Assembly (NCBI GenBank): GCA_032622095.1
Contig: CP136065.1
Coordinates: 219,086,151-219,150,150 of the forward strand
Length of the DNA: 64,000 nt
Source: Siphonodentalium dalli
Lineage: Eukaryota > Mollusca > Scaphopoda > Gadilida > Siphonodentaliidae
Direction of reading: 5' to 3'
Shown here piece after piece: positions 1 to 11,405 of the stretch. The stretch's first letter is position 1. Each line of letters starts with the position of its first letter. The translations under genes and the position numbers were made by a program. Under the pieces are notes generated by a model. It had not been told where the DNA came from. It searched no databases and saw nothing but the letters and a program-made list of their open reading frames with translations.

Positions 1-1216
1 ATATATTTGTCTTTGGTTCACACTTCATCCGACGTTCCCTAGCAATAACCTCCTCCCAATCTTAACCAGATGAGTGGTGCCTGACATTTGAAAATGGCAC
101 CTGACATATTATTTCTCTGTATGCTATTGCCCAAACTTTACGTGCTGACAACATTACCGGAATTTCCAAAATCTACATCGTACAACCGAAACCGAAACGA
201 AATGCGGAAGTATGACACTGCCTGTTATTAGTCTCGCGATCCACTGTGAGGAATGGAGAAAAATACTACACCTATGGCTGATAAACACAAGTTTTACACA
301 ACAAAATTCATTTGATAAGATTTTCAAACAATACCACGACACATACACATACTTAATGGTAACTTCCTTTTCCCGATCGAAAAATATATATTACGTTCCG
401 CCATATTCCGGTGCTAGTTTTCAGAACAACTCTGATTTTTTCCAGATATTATTTTTATCGCTGGGGAAACCCAGCGCCCACACAGAAAAATAATTTTGAT
501 TAGTGCCGGTATTCTTGCAAAAAGAAGTCGCCCAACGCGCCAATGAAGGCAACTCAAACAACCACATATAGAAACTGTTCAAATATATCAGACGAGCATC
601 ACGACCAACGTATTCAGAATTGCATTGGGATATAATAATGCCAATATACAGTGCTCAGCCAATGCAATTTTCGTACCGGACAAAATGTCTGGCGATTTTA
701 GAACAAAACCGGACATTGACAATTTTGCGCCGGACTTTGTCCGTGTCCGGCCACTTATTCTCAGCCATGACTGGGATTCACTGCATCAACAAAACAAGGC
801 TTTAGTTGAGTCAGTTTACTTAACCAGCCATCACAAATTACATTATTATTATATTTAATAATATAAATGGAGATCTGTGCTCTACTAGTATAGATATTTA
901 ATTAATAGCTTTAATAAAAAATTAACGGGATTACTAGTAAAGATACAGAATTTGAATTAATGCTCCAAAATTACTATTTCCTTGGCTTCGGGTGTAAAAA
1001 ATATTTGATTTGAGGAACCAACAGATCAAAGAGGAGTGATATTGCTAAAGATACATAATCCGAATTAACGCTCCTAAATCTCCCAAATAACTACTAGTAT
1101 TTCTTTTGCTTCGGGGTAAATCATATTTGATTCGAGTCAAGGAACCGGCCCAACAAAGCTAAGGCCAAAAAAAAATAATACCTGTGTTTAGGGTTAAATG
1201 GTCTAAAATAATTAGG
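1..1216. other. Upstream DNA, no gene recognised
   Basis: AT-rich with no convincing coding region. The only structure seen is at 670-760, where CCGGACA-type words recur in both orientations (ACCGGACAAAATGTCTGG; CCGGACTTTGTCCGTGTCCGG). These give short palindromes that may be a remnant of a repeat. Confidence 0.5.
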
Positions 1217-1670
1217 GTACTCTCGGGCTCCAAATAAAAGTGCAGGCCCCAATAATAGTGCAGGGGGGGAATTCCATTGAAAGTTAATAAAAGTGCAGAC
1301 CCAAATAATAGTGCAGGGGAAACTCTGAGCAAAACATCAACTGTTAAACATATTATTTTTACAGTTCGTGTACCGGTAGGTCAAGTATAGGAATCAACAT
1401 AGTACGGTATGTGTCATGTGGTGTTTTATTCAGTATTTAAATGTTCACATGTGTGTCATATATTTGAATACTAGTATGTACATGCATAAAGATATAAACT
1501 CATTATTTTGGTATCAGAGTCAAATAGAAATCTTGAGTTTGTGCTGATTTAAATTTTCATAGCCTCAAAATTAATAAACATGCAGACCCAAATAAGCACT
1601 GTGCAGGGGGAATTTCCCAAGAAAATAATAAACGGGCATGCATGTTTATTTGGAGCCCAAGAGTATGTAG
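1217..1670. mobile_element. TIR element with ends TTTATTTGGAGCCCRAGAGTA
   Basis: The left end (GTACTCTCGGGCTCC then AAATAAA) is the inverse complement of the right end (TTTATTTGGAGCCCAAGAG). Inside are repeated phrases such as AATAATAGTGCAGGGG and AAGTGCAGACCCAAATAA. No transposase is seen. Related ends occur at about 10850-10975 (TTTATTTGGAACCCGAGAGTAC) and more weakly near 4540-4625. No clear target duplication could be read. Confidence 0.6.
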
Positions 1671-2075
1671 GTAGAATTTTTTTTTTTATTCTGAATTCCA
1701 TTGGGTCATTCATTGTCAATTCAATCTAGAAAGCTTCACAATTCAAATTAATTGAAAGGTTCAATACTAAATATTGTTATCTTCAGTCCTTCCCATGAGG
1801 AAAACACTTCTAAATTTGCTCTCGCAATTCAGAAGACAGATGTAATTGCGCCCGTAATATAATCGTTATTGGGTTTTTCTCAAATAAAATGTCACTGTGG
1901 GATAGACCTAGATACGTCCAGTTGCTATTTCACATTCCCATAATTTAACTGAGATGGGAAAGGTTTTAAATTTACCATCAAAGAGTTTAATATTGAATCA
2001 ACGATTAGTGACCATGAACATTTTGACAAGAGGGACGAGTGCAAAGTTTAGCGCCCGTGAATTAAAAATTACAAG

Positions 2076-2951
2076 TAGGGGTGCCACGATTAATCGTATA
2101 ATCGATGAACCGTTGATAAAGCCGATAATCGATTACCATTGCCATAGTCGATTAATCTGCGTTATTTATTTCAGACGTCGGAAAATGCCGGGTATTATTG
2201 AATACGGTGTTTCTTTTACACAGTTTAATCTACAACCGAAGGGTTAACAACATCAATTTAATCAAAGAGATTCCGACAACATGAGTACTACTAACTTATG
2301 TTGCAAACACTCGGCAGTTCATTTGATGAGGCGACATGGTTACTCTTCGGCCCATTGTATATTCTACAAATCGGTGGCACCCGCAGCTTTGAACATATGG
2401 CGACGTCGTTGTATATAAATTTAAACTTGACAGGTGGCACTATGGCTTTGAAATGTGCCGACTGTCACCTTAGATGTTACTAATCCAGGTTATCGTGTAT
2501 CATACTTAACTTGTTGTAAGTCCTGTAATTTGCGGGTGGGGGCACACGTTTGTGATTGTTAACCACGCACTGGATGTTTGATGAAACTTATAGTTTCTAA
2601 CTTTCCTACTTTTATATTGTTTGTATGTTTGGCTATTCATAACTGAAATCAATCGCAACGTTCGTTCAAATGAACTCACAAATATTATAATCATAACATC
2701 GCCGAGAACTGTGGTGGTATTCAATACATTGTGTTCATTGGTCATTAACAGTGGTTTATGATGCACTTTATTAATGTAAAAAATTACATCAGCCGATGCC
2801 ACAATCAGCGATAGTGCATTTAACCAGCCCCCAGCCAATAGGCCATATTACGGAAATCTTCCACTGAAGTTATTAGGTACGATTAATCGATTATAGTCGA
2901 TTATTGACAACCGATTATCGATTATCAAAAGCAATAATCGTGGCACCTCTA
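2076..2951. mobile_element. Non-autonomous hAT-like element with 8-bp target duplication
   Basis: Terminal inverted repeats TAGGGGTGCCACGATTA and TAATCGTGGCACCTCTA bound an 876-bp element. ATTACAAG lies immediately outside both ends (2068-2075 and 2952-2959), a perfect 8-bp target site duplication. That size and the TAGNGGTG...CGATTAATCG style of end are typical of hAT transposons. Subterminal CGATTA words recur at both ends. No transposase is recognisable inside, so it needs one in trans. Confidence 0.88.
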
Positions 2952-2959
2952 ATTACAAG

Positions 2960-3895
2960 TGCATACGGGTGTCTCCTGGGAAGGACTGTATCTTGAATTA
3001 GTATTCAAATAAAGGCATTATATAAATACACATTTTGCATGACAACTCTGTTGTCTTCTGAAGTACGAAAATGCAAAACTCAGTTTGGTTTACACTTGTC
3101 AGTTCACACTTAGCAACATCACTCGTAATGAAGTCAACTCAGTGCATACCAGTAGATTTCTGAGATCATATTGATTTCACAGAGAAGGTCAATACTAAGC
3201 AGTGGAAATATAATCCTTTCAAGGATGTTTGTTTACTTTTTTAGTTGTTGCATTGTTTGTTGAATTTTTCAATTATTAAATTTATAATAAAATTTTATCT
3301 TTCATTGAACATTCTTCGATATTCTTCAAACGATCCAAAAATATTAAGTTTTTTGAAGAAAAAAAAGAAAAGATTTTGCCTACCTACCTACCCACCCTGA
3401 AAATGTTGGGTAGGGAGAGGGCAAACACAAAATCTTTTAAGGATGGCCTCGCTATGAAATTTGGTATGAATTTTTTATGATTTTTGAACAATGCTATTTA
3501 ATCATGTCAATGTGAGATTATTTGCTATAAATCAAAATTTCAAAAGAAATTTGCTCCCTGGAGATGAACTCATAGAGAATCAGAGAAATTTATTCAGAAT
3601 GTGAAAACAGTACAATGTTGTTTATTCATGAATTCGCCAGTTTCTCGTTCAAACCAGCTAATGTGACCACTGCCTATGTAGCTTAGTTTGTAAACTTGGC
3701 AAACATGCCTAAAGTAATCATAATGTCAAAATTGATGGACAAGACCCTGAAATATATCATAATATCAACTTAAGATTTTCATATCCACAAACTTAATTCC
3801 CGGGGCCAACTCTGCCCCAAAAGCTGGGCCAGCTCGTCACAAAAACAATCTGGACCGAGTGGGCCCTGGGACGAGCTGGCCCGGATCCATCCTCA
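2960..3895. other. Unassigned upstream DNA with two inverted repeats
   Basis: No gene is seen. There is an imperfect hairpin at about 3370-3440 (AAAAGATTTTGCCTACC against GGGCAAACACAAAATCTTTT) and another at 3824-3883 (GGGCCAGCTCGTC against GACGAGCTGGCCC). Confidence 0.5.
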
Positions 3896-4250
3896 AGAGT
3901 AATTAATCTGCTAAACGGGTGATACAGATACCCCGGCGGTAATGATCGCGGTATTACCGACAGTATACTATCCACCATGGTATCGAGACGGTCACTCCAG
4001 TGTGACCATGTGATTATGATACAGCGGTCTATTTAATTGAGGTCATCACACCAATAGTTAAAAAAATTAAATTACAACTTCAATTGATGATCTCATTAAA
4101 AGTTCCACAGATATAAGATTATGAATCACTGCATTTTTTTTTCATGCCAGCATGTGTAATGCCAATCAATGCAGCCTGACACCAGGCGATATGTAGATTT
4201 TATAAATTGAATGCCGAAACAATGTCGGCAACTTCAAAGTTGCGTAAAGT
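3896..4250 (-). mobile_element. Partial copy of the GGTAATACCGC element
   Basis: Inverse-complement match to the right half of the element at 18272-18926. Both share the GTAATTRAYCTG... end, CCCCGGTAATGA, CAGTATA...TATCCACCAYGGTAT, GACGGTCACT, AAAAGTTCCACAGAT, GTGTAATGCCAATCA and GCCGAAACAAT. It is truncated at about 4250. No coding capacity. Confidence 0.7.
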
Positions 4251-4259
4251 TCAAGGCAT

Positions 4260-4688
4260 GCTACCTGTACATTTTGGGGCACTCAGCTGGAAGATCACAA
4301 TGATTCACATGACCAATCATGTCGCATTCACAAAAAGTGCATGTGATTTTTTGTAACATGTTTTCATCAATAGTGATGTAATTGTGACATTTCTGTTTGA
4401 AATTTTGCTTTTCTGAACTATAATGCGGCTTGCCTCTGCAACAGAAAATATATGCTTCCTTTTCACCATGATGGTTTTTCTGAGTCACATAGTCATATTG
4501 CATGATAATTTTTTTATAAAATGAGACTAAATGGCCATTACTGTCGGGTTCCTAATAAGTAAGCATACCTGTAGGCTTATTAATTTTCAAGAAATAATCC
4601 GCCCTGTACGGTCTTGATTTTGGTCTGTACGTTTAATAATTTTTTCAAAAAACTCTGTTGAATTAACTTGAATCTGTGTGTCTTTTTA
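4260..4688. other. No supported gene; AT-rich spacer
   Basis: A reverse-strand reading frame of about 80 codons at 4261-4503 is cysteine- and histidine-rich at the right end but has no recognisable domain; I do not support it as a gene. The 4540-4625 part resembles the end of the element seen at 10850-10975. Confidence 0.4.
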
Positions 4689-5085
4689 GCTCACCTGAGA
4701 CGAAGTCTCCGGTGGAGCTATAGTCATCACTCCTCGTCCGTCGTCCATCGTCTGTCTGTCCATCCGTCCGTCAACAATTCTTTGAACATCTTCTCCTCTG
4801 GAACCAATGGACCGAATGAGTTCATATTTGGTGTGGATGTTCCCTAGGTGACTCACATTCAGATTTGTTCAAATGAGGTCACTGGGTCAAATAGTTGCGA
4901 AGCCAGGGCCATAACTCTTTCCCTCCATAGTAATTCTTTTAAACATCTTCTTCTCAAATACCATCAGGCCAAATGGGTTCATATTTGGTATGAAGGATCC
5001 TTGGGTGACTGGGGTTCAGATTTGTTCAAATGAGGTAACTGGGTCAAATGTGGGCGGGGCCAGGGACACAACTCTTAAAAAAAAA
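4689..5085. repeat. Interspersed repeat beginning AGCTCACCTGAGACGAAGTC
   Basis: It starts with a foldback-like AGCTCACCTGAGAC...GGTGGAGCT, then a CCGTCCGTC-type run, then tandem phrases of about 130-170 bp: ACATCTTCTCC...AACCAATGGACC, CATATTTGGTRTGRA, GGTGACT...TTCAGATTTGTTCAAATG and GGTCAAATAG. The same phrases recur at 5620-6075 and 6843-7160. Confidence 0.7.
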
Positions 5086-5619
5086 AAAATCGTTTTAGAT
5101 TGAACTAAAAAAAAAAATTTAAACTGAACTCCTTGTTCAATTTAACAAAGCAAAAACAAAACAAATTAAATTTTTTATTTTAATTGAGATTAATTTCTTG
5201 CCCAATTTAAAAAAAATAATAACACCATTATAACATCCACCAGGGTGACTCAACCAAATTTGGTTTAAATCAGTCTAAAATCAAGATCATGCAAACAGCA
5301 GAAACTCAGAGCTCTATGAGATGAGGAAGGTGCCAGCAATCGCAGAATGTTTACTTAACACCATATAGAAGTCACTTTGATTATAAAGTAATAAATGAAA
5401 TGGCAGTGTTAACAAAATCTGTTTAGAATGACAGCTTTGATTAATAGCCTAAATTTCTCAGCCTGTTAGAGAGTTTGTATATAAATGACCCTGCTTATGA
5501 TAACAAACTCCACTCCCAAGGCCAAGTGTGAATGATGAATCTGACAGTTAGGCCAGTAAAACTAAATACCTGTTTTCTCAGGCGATTACATATGGGAAAC
5601 TGGATGAGAAAGAAGGAGG

Positions 5620-6075
5620 CATTTTTCATAGCTTACCTGAGATGAAGAATTGAGACATATTTTGTGTGGATGGTCCCTAGGTGGCTGGGATTCAGTTCTG
5701 TTCAAATGGGGGTCACATGGTCAAAAAAGTGGCATAGCTAGGGACCTAACTCTTTCCATCCATAGTAATTCTTAAAACATCTTCTCAAGAATCATCGGGG
5801 CTATTTAGCTTATAATTGGTATGGAAGGTTTTTGGGTGACATGGATACAGATGTGTTAAAATGAGGTCATCTGGTCAAATAAGGGCGGAGCCAGGGATGT
5901 AACTTGTCCATCTATTGTAATTCTTAAAATGTCTTCCTATCAAGAACCATCAGGCCTATTCAGCTTATATTTGGTATGGGTGACTAGGATTCAGATTTGA
6001 TTCAGAATTGGTCAGAGCCAATGACATAATTCTTTCCCTCATCAGTTATTTTTAAAACATCTTCTCCAGAATTTC
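5620..6075. repeat. Second block of the CATCTTCTC / CAGATTTGTTCAAATG repeat
   Basis: Three degenerate units share AGCTTACCTGAGATGAAG, ATTCTTAAAACATCTTCTC, AAGAACCATC, TTTGGTATGGA, GGTGACTNGGATTCAG and GGTCAAATA with 4689-5085. The block is interrupted at about 6075 by the GC-rich first-exon region and resumes at 6843. Confidence 0.65.
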
Positions 6076-6079
6076 ATTT

Positions 6080-6268
6080 TTGAGGCGCACGATCGCTCTT
6101 GCGCACCATCGCGCGGCTAAAATTGAAAACCAGCGAGCGATCGATTGCGCACCTAGGCCAAATACAGAGAGCGAACCTGATAACGCTATTTTCAGTGTCT
6201 ACCCATGCGAGATTGGTTAATAATGTGTCCCATTTTCCGTTTTATTACCGCGTTGCGAGAATGCCTGT
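6080..6268 (+). promoter_or_regulatory. Probable promoter / 5' UTR of the DCUN1D4-like gene
   Basis: This stretch is clearly richer in CG dinucleotides than its AT-rich surroundings (GCGCACGATCGC, GCGCACCATCGCGCGG, CAGCGAGCGATCG). It lies directly before the first usable ATG and ends in a region with a strong splice donor at 6354. No TATA box is obvious. An in-frame stop at 6221-6223 bounds the reading frame upstream. Calling it promoter/5' UTR is inference from position and composition; no transcription start can be read from the sequence. Confidence 0.45.
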
Positions 6269-6353
6269 ATGATGTGTCGCGAGCTTGAATGTTGTAGCAA
6301 AATATCAAATGAATTCTCCGAAACCAACATTCATTGTCGGCATACATCAAAAG
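6269..6353 (+). CDS. DCUN1D4: DCUN1D4-like exon 1 (N-terminus)
   Basis: Proposed first coding exon. It opens with tandem ATG codons at 6269 and 6272, encodes 28 residues beginning MMCRELECCSK, and ends one base into a codon before the donor AAAAG/GTGAGT. That single leftover base is what exon 2 needs: G plus AC gives Asp, with no stop. The frame is closed upstream by TAA at 6221. The resulting N-terminal extension makes the protein about the length of vertebrate DCUN1D4. Nothing in these residues is strongly conserved, so the support is phase, donor quality, composition and total length. A competing ATG at 6309 (MNSPKPTF...) would end in phase 0 and hit a stop in exon 2. Translation might instead begin at the exon 3 methionine (13697), making this exon 5' UTR. 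Confidence 0.55.
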
Positions 6354-6842
6354 GTGAGTCCCTCGTGCCACGATGATTGGCAGTTTAAGTTATTTGAGGT
6401 CAAACGGTGTGACGTGTCGAATGCACTATCTGTCTGAGACTGAATGATTCGAAGCTAAAAATACATTTCTATGTATGGCTTATGACTTCACATAAATTCC
6501 TGGAAAATCAAAGCGAGACCACATGGCCGGGAGATGTTGATATTTATTCTGTCAGCATGGAATCGGAGTATTAAATTGATTCCTTATTAATAATTATGAA
6601 TTACAATTAATATAGGAGCATGTACAATATAAAACATAGTGTGTAACATTCACTTGTGCTAATGGATAGTAGATTAAGCAGTGTTAAACCATCAAAGAGA
6701 TTCACTGGACATCGATCGTGAGTAAACTAATTCAATTTACGCGGCATTTATGAATGTATTTCCGCTGTTTATTTTATCTTGATAGAAACCGCGCGCCTGG
6801 CCAAAACCCAGCGAGTGGGACGCTGCGCGCCTACATTTTCTA
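6354..6842. other. Start of intron 1, downstream part of the first-exon block
   Basis: Single-copy-looking sequence after the exon 1 donor. It ends in a GC-rich motif (CCGCGCGCCTGGCC, AAAACCCAGCGAGTGGG, GCTGCGCGCC) at about 6787-6836. That motif resembles one at about 6110-6162 (CGCGCGGCT, AAAACCAGCGAGCG, TTGCGCACC) in the same orientation. Confidence 0.45.
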
Positions 6843-7380
6843 AAAATAAAGTCTGCTTCTCAAGAACCATTTGGCATATTTGGTATACATTTTGGTATAG
6901 AGACTCCTTGGGTGACTGGGTTCAGATTTGTTGAAATGGGTTCACCAGGTCAAATAGGGGTGCGACCAGGAAAATAACTCTTCCCCCAAAGTAATTCTTA
7001 AGAGCCATCAGTCCTATTTAGCCTATATGTAGTAACCAGTATGGAGGGTCCTTGTGTTAATTGGGACTGGGTTACAGATTTGTTTAAATGGGTTCAACCA
7101 ATCAAGAAATGGCATTTGGTGTAAATGGCCTATGGAGAGTTGGGATCAAAATTTGTTTGAATGGGGTCCACCATTAAAAAAGGGGAGCATGTCAGGTTGT
7201 AACTTTGCCGCAGTTAGGAAAGCTTGAAGTATCAGTTGTAAAATTCCAACATGTGCAAAGGAATTATACGAACTTGGGAGTGTGTTTGCTTCAGTTGAGA
7301 GGGCGCAGACTATGGACCTGTGGGGTGGGGGATCTGGACCATATTTCAAGGTGGACACCCCACTGCTCAACGGAGACCCT
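6843..7380. repeat. Third block of the CAGATTTGTTCAAATG repeat
   Basis: It resumes with CTTCTCAAGAACCATTTGG and shares GGGTGACTGGGTTCAGATTTG, GGTCAAATAGGGG and AAGTAATTCTTAA... with the other two blocks. Similarity fades after about 7160. No gene is supported here. Confidence 0.6.
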
Positions 7381-8171
7381 CTAGGCTATGTCCCTCTTTA
7401 GGACTACTTGTTTTTCAGTGAATTTGACAAGTACTAACTCTTATGGTCTTCAGAGTCCCAGTCTTCCTAGTCTTTACAGTCTGGTGGTGTCTCCACAGTC
7501 ATTGACTGTCTTGTTATAAAATAATATGGGTAATTTGTACTGTTTTGTTCCAAAGATGTTGTCTTTTCATAAAATAATATGGGTAATTTGTACTGTTTAG
7601 TTCCAAAGATGTTTTCCCCAATTCAAAAGTAGAGCACACAGATATGGGTATCAATTCTGGGAAACGGGCTGTCATTTAAAAAATGATGTACATACCATAT
7701 TCTAAAAACAAGATAAAAGTTGGTATTCTCAATAACTTTGTATCCAGTTTCTGACAGAAAACTAGTTTATATCTGACAATATATGGGTGAAAATCTCAAA
7801 ATTACCATTTTTTTTGTAATGGCTCTATATCTATGATTTATACACCCCGAGATGTTGTATGCCATAAAACAAACTGTTTCAATGAAAAGGTTAGGGAAAC
7901 ACCACATACGTAAGAAACTCATAACTAAATTAAACATGAAAATGAACTTGGTTTTAATCTTGTTATCAGTGTTATCCCCAAAAACCCAATGTAATGAACC
8001 TGGGTTCTCTTGAATACAACCATGAACTCTTTAGGTTAATGGAATTGTTCATTCTTATCTGCTTCCTACCATAACGTTTCAACCACAACTATCCCGTGAG
8101 CTCTAGTTTCTGAAATTAAGAATTGTTATTTCTCCCATATCTACTATGTGTTTTGGTGTAATGAGTTTTAT
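7381..8171. other. Intron 1, unassigned; small tandem duplication
   Basis: A two-copy tandem repeat of about 53 bp (ATAAAATAATATGGGTAATT..., starting near 7516 and 7569) is the only structure seen. No gene. Confidence 0.5.
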
Positions 8172-8991
8172 GTCAGTCCTGTTACCAAGTACTTTGAAGA
8201 GAAGTACAATCAATATGGAACAACACTATACTTTCTCGTTACTACAAGAAAACAGTAGCAGTGGAGGTCATTGCCTCTGAAAGTGTTATATCTGCTGGTT
8301 TCTCAAGATTTTCAAGGTTGAGTTGACAGAACATTTATTTTTGGCGAGTATGTTAATTGTGTGTCAGTCCTGTTACCACATTCTCTCAAGGAAAAACTGA
8401 CAGATATTCTATAACTCCATTATAGTTTGAAAACATACGTAGAAACGTGCAAAGAATTGTATGTTCTATATCTGGATTTCCTTCACTTCTGTCATTAGAG
8501 TCATGAAACCACCGAAAATGTCAGTCCTGTTACTGTCAGTCCTGTTACTTTTACTGTCAGTCCTGTTACCAATAGGGGTAGAAAGTAACAGGACTGACAT
8601 AGGGGTATCTGGGTTGAGTGACATTTTTACTGATAAAATAAATGTGTGAGCCTGTATACATACACAGAAATTTCAAGGGTTATGTAGAGTCATGAGATTC
8701 ACATAGAGATGATTGGTTGGCTGTGTTTACATGAAATCTCTGCTACCTAAACCATTTCAAGATGTTGCCATATGGGACAAACCGGTATATCAACTTGATG
8801 ATTTGGTAATGCCAACTGAAACCCCTTTCCACCCGATAGTCGCAGCCCGGGACACCATTGAAGACAAATACTCAGATCAACACCATATAATAACATCTGA
8901 TACCATCATATCACCAGGAATTAGACCCCAGGAGTAAGGACAGGAAAATTAGAAGGCTTGGAATAGAACACTAACGTTTGAGCCACCCAAA

Positions 8992-9073
8992 TGTCAGTTT
9001 TGGAATTCACCAATAATTGTTGCTCAACAGCATCCAGTTGAGCAACAATTCTTGGTGAATTCCAAAACTGACA
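8992..9073. repeat. Near-perfect 37-bp hairpin with 8-nt loop
   Basis: The arm 8992-9028 (TGTCAGTTTTGGAATTCACC...) pairs with 9037-9073 at 36 of 37 positions; the loop is AGCATCCA. It could be a young foldback element or a source of a double-stranded RNA hairpin. Transcription is unknown. Confidence 0.9.
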
Positions 9074-9243
9074 CTTCAAAATTAATTTAAGATAAGGCAA
9101 AATACAACGAAGTAATTGAAATTCTTGAATGATTGTTCCATAATGCAAGCCATTATGAGGCTTGAGGCCTCATATTTAAAGGTCAATAGGTCACAACACA
9201 TGTGCACACCAATTCGCTAATAAAATTCGTTGGACTGAACACA

Positions 9244-9275
9244 CCCCCCCCCCCCCCCCTCCCCCCCCCCCCCCC
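9244..9275 (+). repeat. Poly-C tract
   Basis: Sixteen C, one T, then fifteen C. Homopolymer repeat; the exact length may not be reliable. Confidence 0.9.
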
Positions 9276-9827
9276 TCTGCACCCGAAATTTGAAACTTTC
9301 AGCTCAATTGGTCAAACCATCCTGTAGTCTACACCCAACAGTCAGACAGACACATACACATGCAGACAGTCTGCACATGACATATCATGTAACTCTATGT
9401 TCATGTCATGAAGTTTTCCTGGACAGCGGTAACAGGACTGACATTGTGTCAGTCCTGTTACCACCAATAATAATGATGTTTCATTTATGTGCAGCATAGA
9501 TCTAACTGAGGTCATTACTGGCTATTCACACCGCAATAAGAAAGTGTTTACACAGAAATTATGCACAACTTCAATCATATTTTTGTCTCTACAATATTCT
9601 GAATAAGAGAATTTGGACAATGGTCAGTCCAATTGGCATTGGAAGGTTCATTATACTGAATATGAGGCTTGATTTTTTTAGAAACCTGTTACATATCCTT
9701 TTGTAGGACTGCAGTTAATCAATAACAATATTTTTTTCACTTGATGTGGATTTTGTTCACCACATTTTGCCCTCTGAAGGTTGGTAACAGGACTGACATA
9801 AAATCCAGCACTATAATTACTTGGACT

Positions 9828-9841
9828 GTTGCCATGGCAAC
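9828..9841. promoter_or_regulatory. Perfect palindromic X-box-like site
   Basis: GTTGCCATGGCAAC fits the RFX-factor X-box pattern (GTTGCC / GGCAAC half sites) exactly. It lies in intron 1, 1.6 kb before exon 2. Binding is only a possibility: a 14-bp match can occur by chance or inside a repeat. Confidence 0.3.
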
Positions 9842-11405
9842 GATAATGGAATTGGTGCTCTGCTAGGTATTGTCCGAACGTCCATAGTGCCTATACTTTT
9901 GAAAAAAGTAAATGGACTTGATTTAGAAGACAATTTATTTTTTCACTATTGTGGCTCCAAAAAATGGTAATTTTGAGATTTTCACCCATATCCATAATAT
10001 GCATCAGAAAGTTCGGATTAATCTGAGTTCCAAGAAGGGACACGAAAATGCTATATCCCGTGGCTCATGGCACCATGACACAATGTTGCGCAATACTGTA
10101 CATGACAACATTGATACTTCGGCGTTGCTAGCAATAGTCTAGACAACTTCCGTGCCATCATGTTGACATCGCATTTTCACCTGGCCGTGCGACTCTCAGA
10201 ACAGAACAGAATTATTCCCGAGATTGAGATTCAAGGCTCAAAATAAAAAAAAAATTTACTGCCTGTCAAAATGAATGGCACCAAATGGATGGAGCGGGTC
10301 ATTTCAGAAGGGTGCCTGTAAAATTTTCACAATGACAGGACATGTGGCTTACTGTCTCCGAATTCTTTACAATTTACAAATAACCGACAGTCGATGGTCC
10401 TTTATTATTTATGTAATCACAGGACAATTCAATGTCAAATATCATTCATACCTTTATGTGTTTATTTATTTTGAATAAAATAAAAAAAATAACGTGAATA
10501 ATATCTCAAATCAAATGGAAAAATGTCAATGTGTGACCCACTTATAGTTAAGTTATAGCTCTCTTGCAAATTTATACAATGATCTGGGACTTGTCAATCA
10601 TTTGACTTGACATTTGTCAATCACATTGGCATTATAGGCTAAAAAAAACTTGTTTGTTTCATATTACAAAGCCAACAAATTCCAGGTACATTTAGGTATT
10701 TAGGTTTTTTTAAAAACTATATAGATCCTTATTATGCTGAAACTTTTCTTATTTTGTATGTGAAGCATAAACAAATACATTAATAGGGCAGAATAGGGTG
10801 GATTATAAATGTTTATTAAATGGGTTATTTTCACGCTGAAATTTTATTTCACTAGTTTTGGGGAAATTTTCGCCCTGTATGTTTATTCCGATCGGTTCTA
10901 TTATTAAAATTTGAGGGAAAACTGCCTTTATTCCGCCCTGTAATGGCCTGTTTGTTTATTTGGAACCCGAGAGTACATGATAAGGTAAGAAAAACTCAGG
11001 CGGGGGTGGCTGGGAAGATGATTAAGGCAGGGGGAAATAAACTATTAAACTAGGGAAGATAAACGGAAAATATAGTTTGTCCTAACACACTGGCAATATG
11101 TTTTCTAATCTGTACCCCAATGTACCCTGGTATTAGTGCTATGCTGTTTACCGGGTTGGTTTTGGTTTCATATCAGAAACCTAAACCGATACTCTCAGGT
11201 GCCTAATTATCATGATGGCCTAATAATAGTGATGGATTGGATGGGGATTTATGCTGAAAATAATAACAGTGATGGCAAGTGATCGTATGGGGTTGTTCAG
11301 GTTTAATAGGGGAAACACACCTTTGCTTTTATATGCCAGACTATGCTATGTATATTGAATTGTGTCACTTCTGTTCACTCAATTCCATTGACTTTTCTAT
11401 TTCAG
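9842..11405. other. Rest of intron 1, no gene recognised
   Basis: AT-rich. At about 10850-10975 it contains the TTTATTTGGAACCCGAGAGTAC end related to the element at 1217-1670, with GCCCTGTATGTTTATTCCG-type phrases. Several AT-rich palindromes are present. Nothing coding is supported before exon 2. Confidence 0.5.

Larger units (their letters stand above)
8172..9797. repeat. Cluster of nine GTCAGTCCTGTTAC motifs
   Basis: Exact 14-mers occur on the + strand at 8172, 8363, 8520, 8535, 8556 and 9448, and inverted (GTAACAGGACTGAC) at 8585, 9429 and 9784. Some are paired head-to-head, as in 8556-8598 and 9429-9461, giving palindromes. The rest of the stretch shows no gene. Function unknown. Confidence 0.85.

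Noticed and set aside
1954-2838. Small proteins in and near the hAT-like element
   Set aside because: Short, with no hAT transposase motif; the element is better described as non-autonomous.
6309-6353. Translation start at the ATG at 6309 (MNSPKPTF...)
   Set aside because: It ends in phase 0 at the donor, and exon 2 then begins ACA TAA, a stop. The frame starting at 6269/6272 fits.
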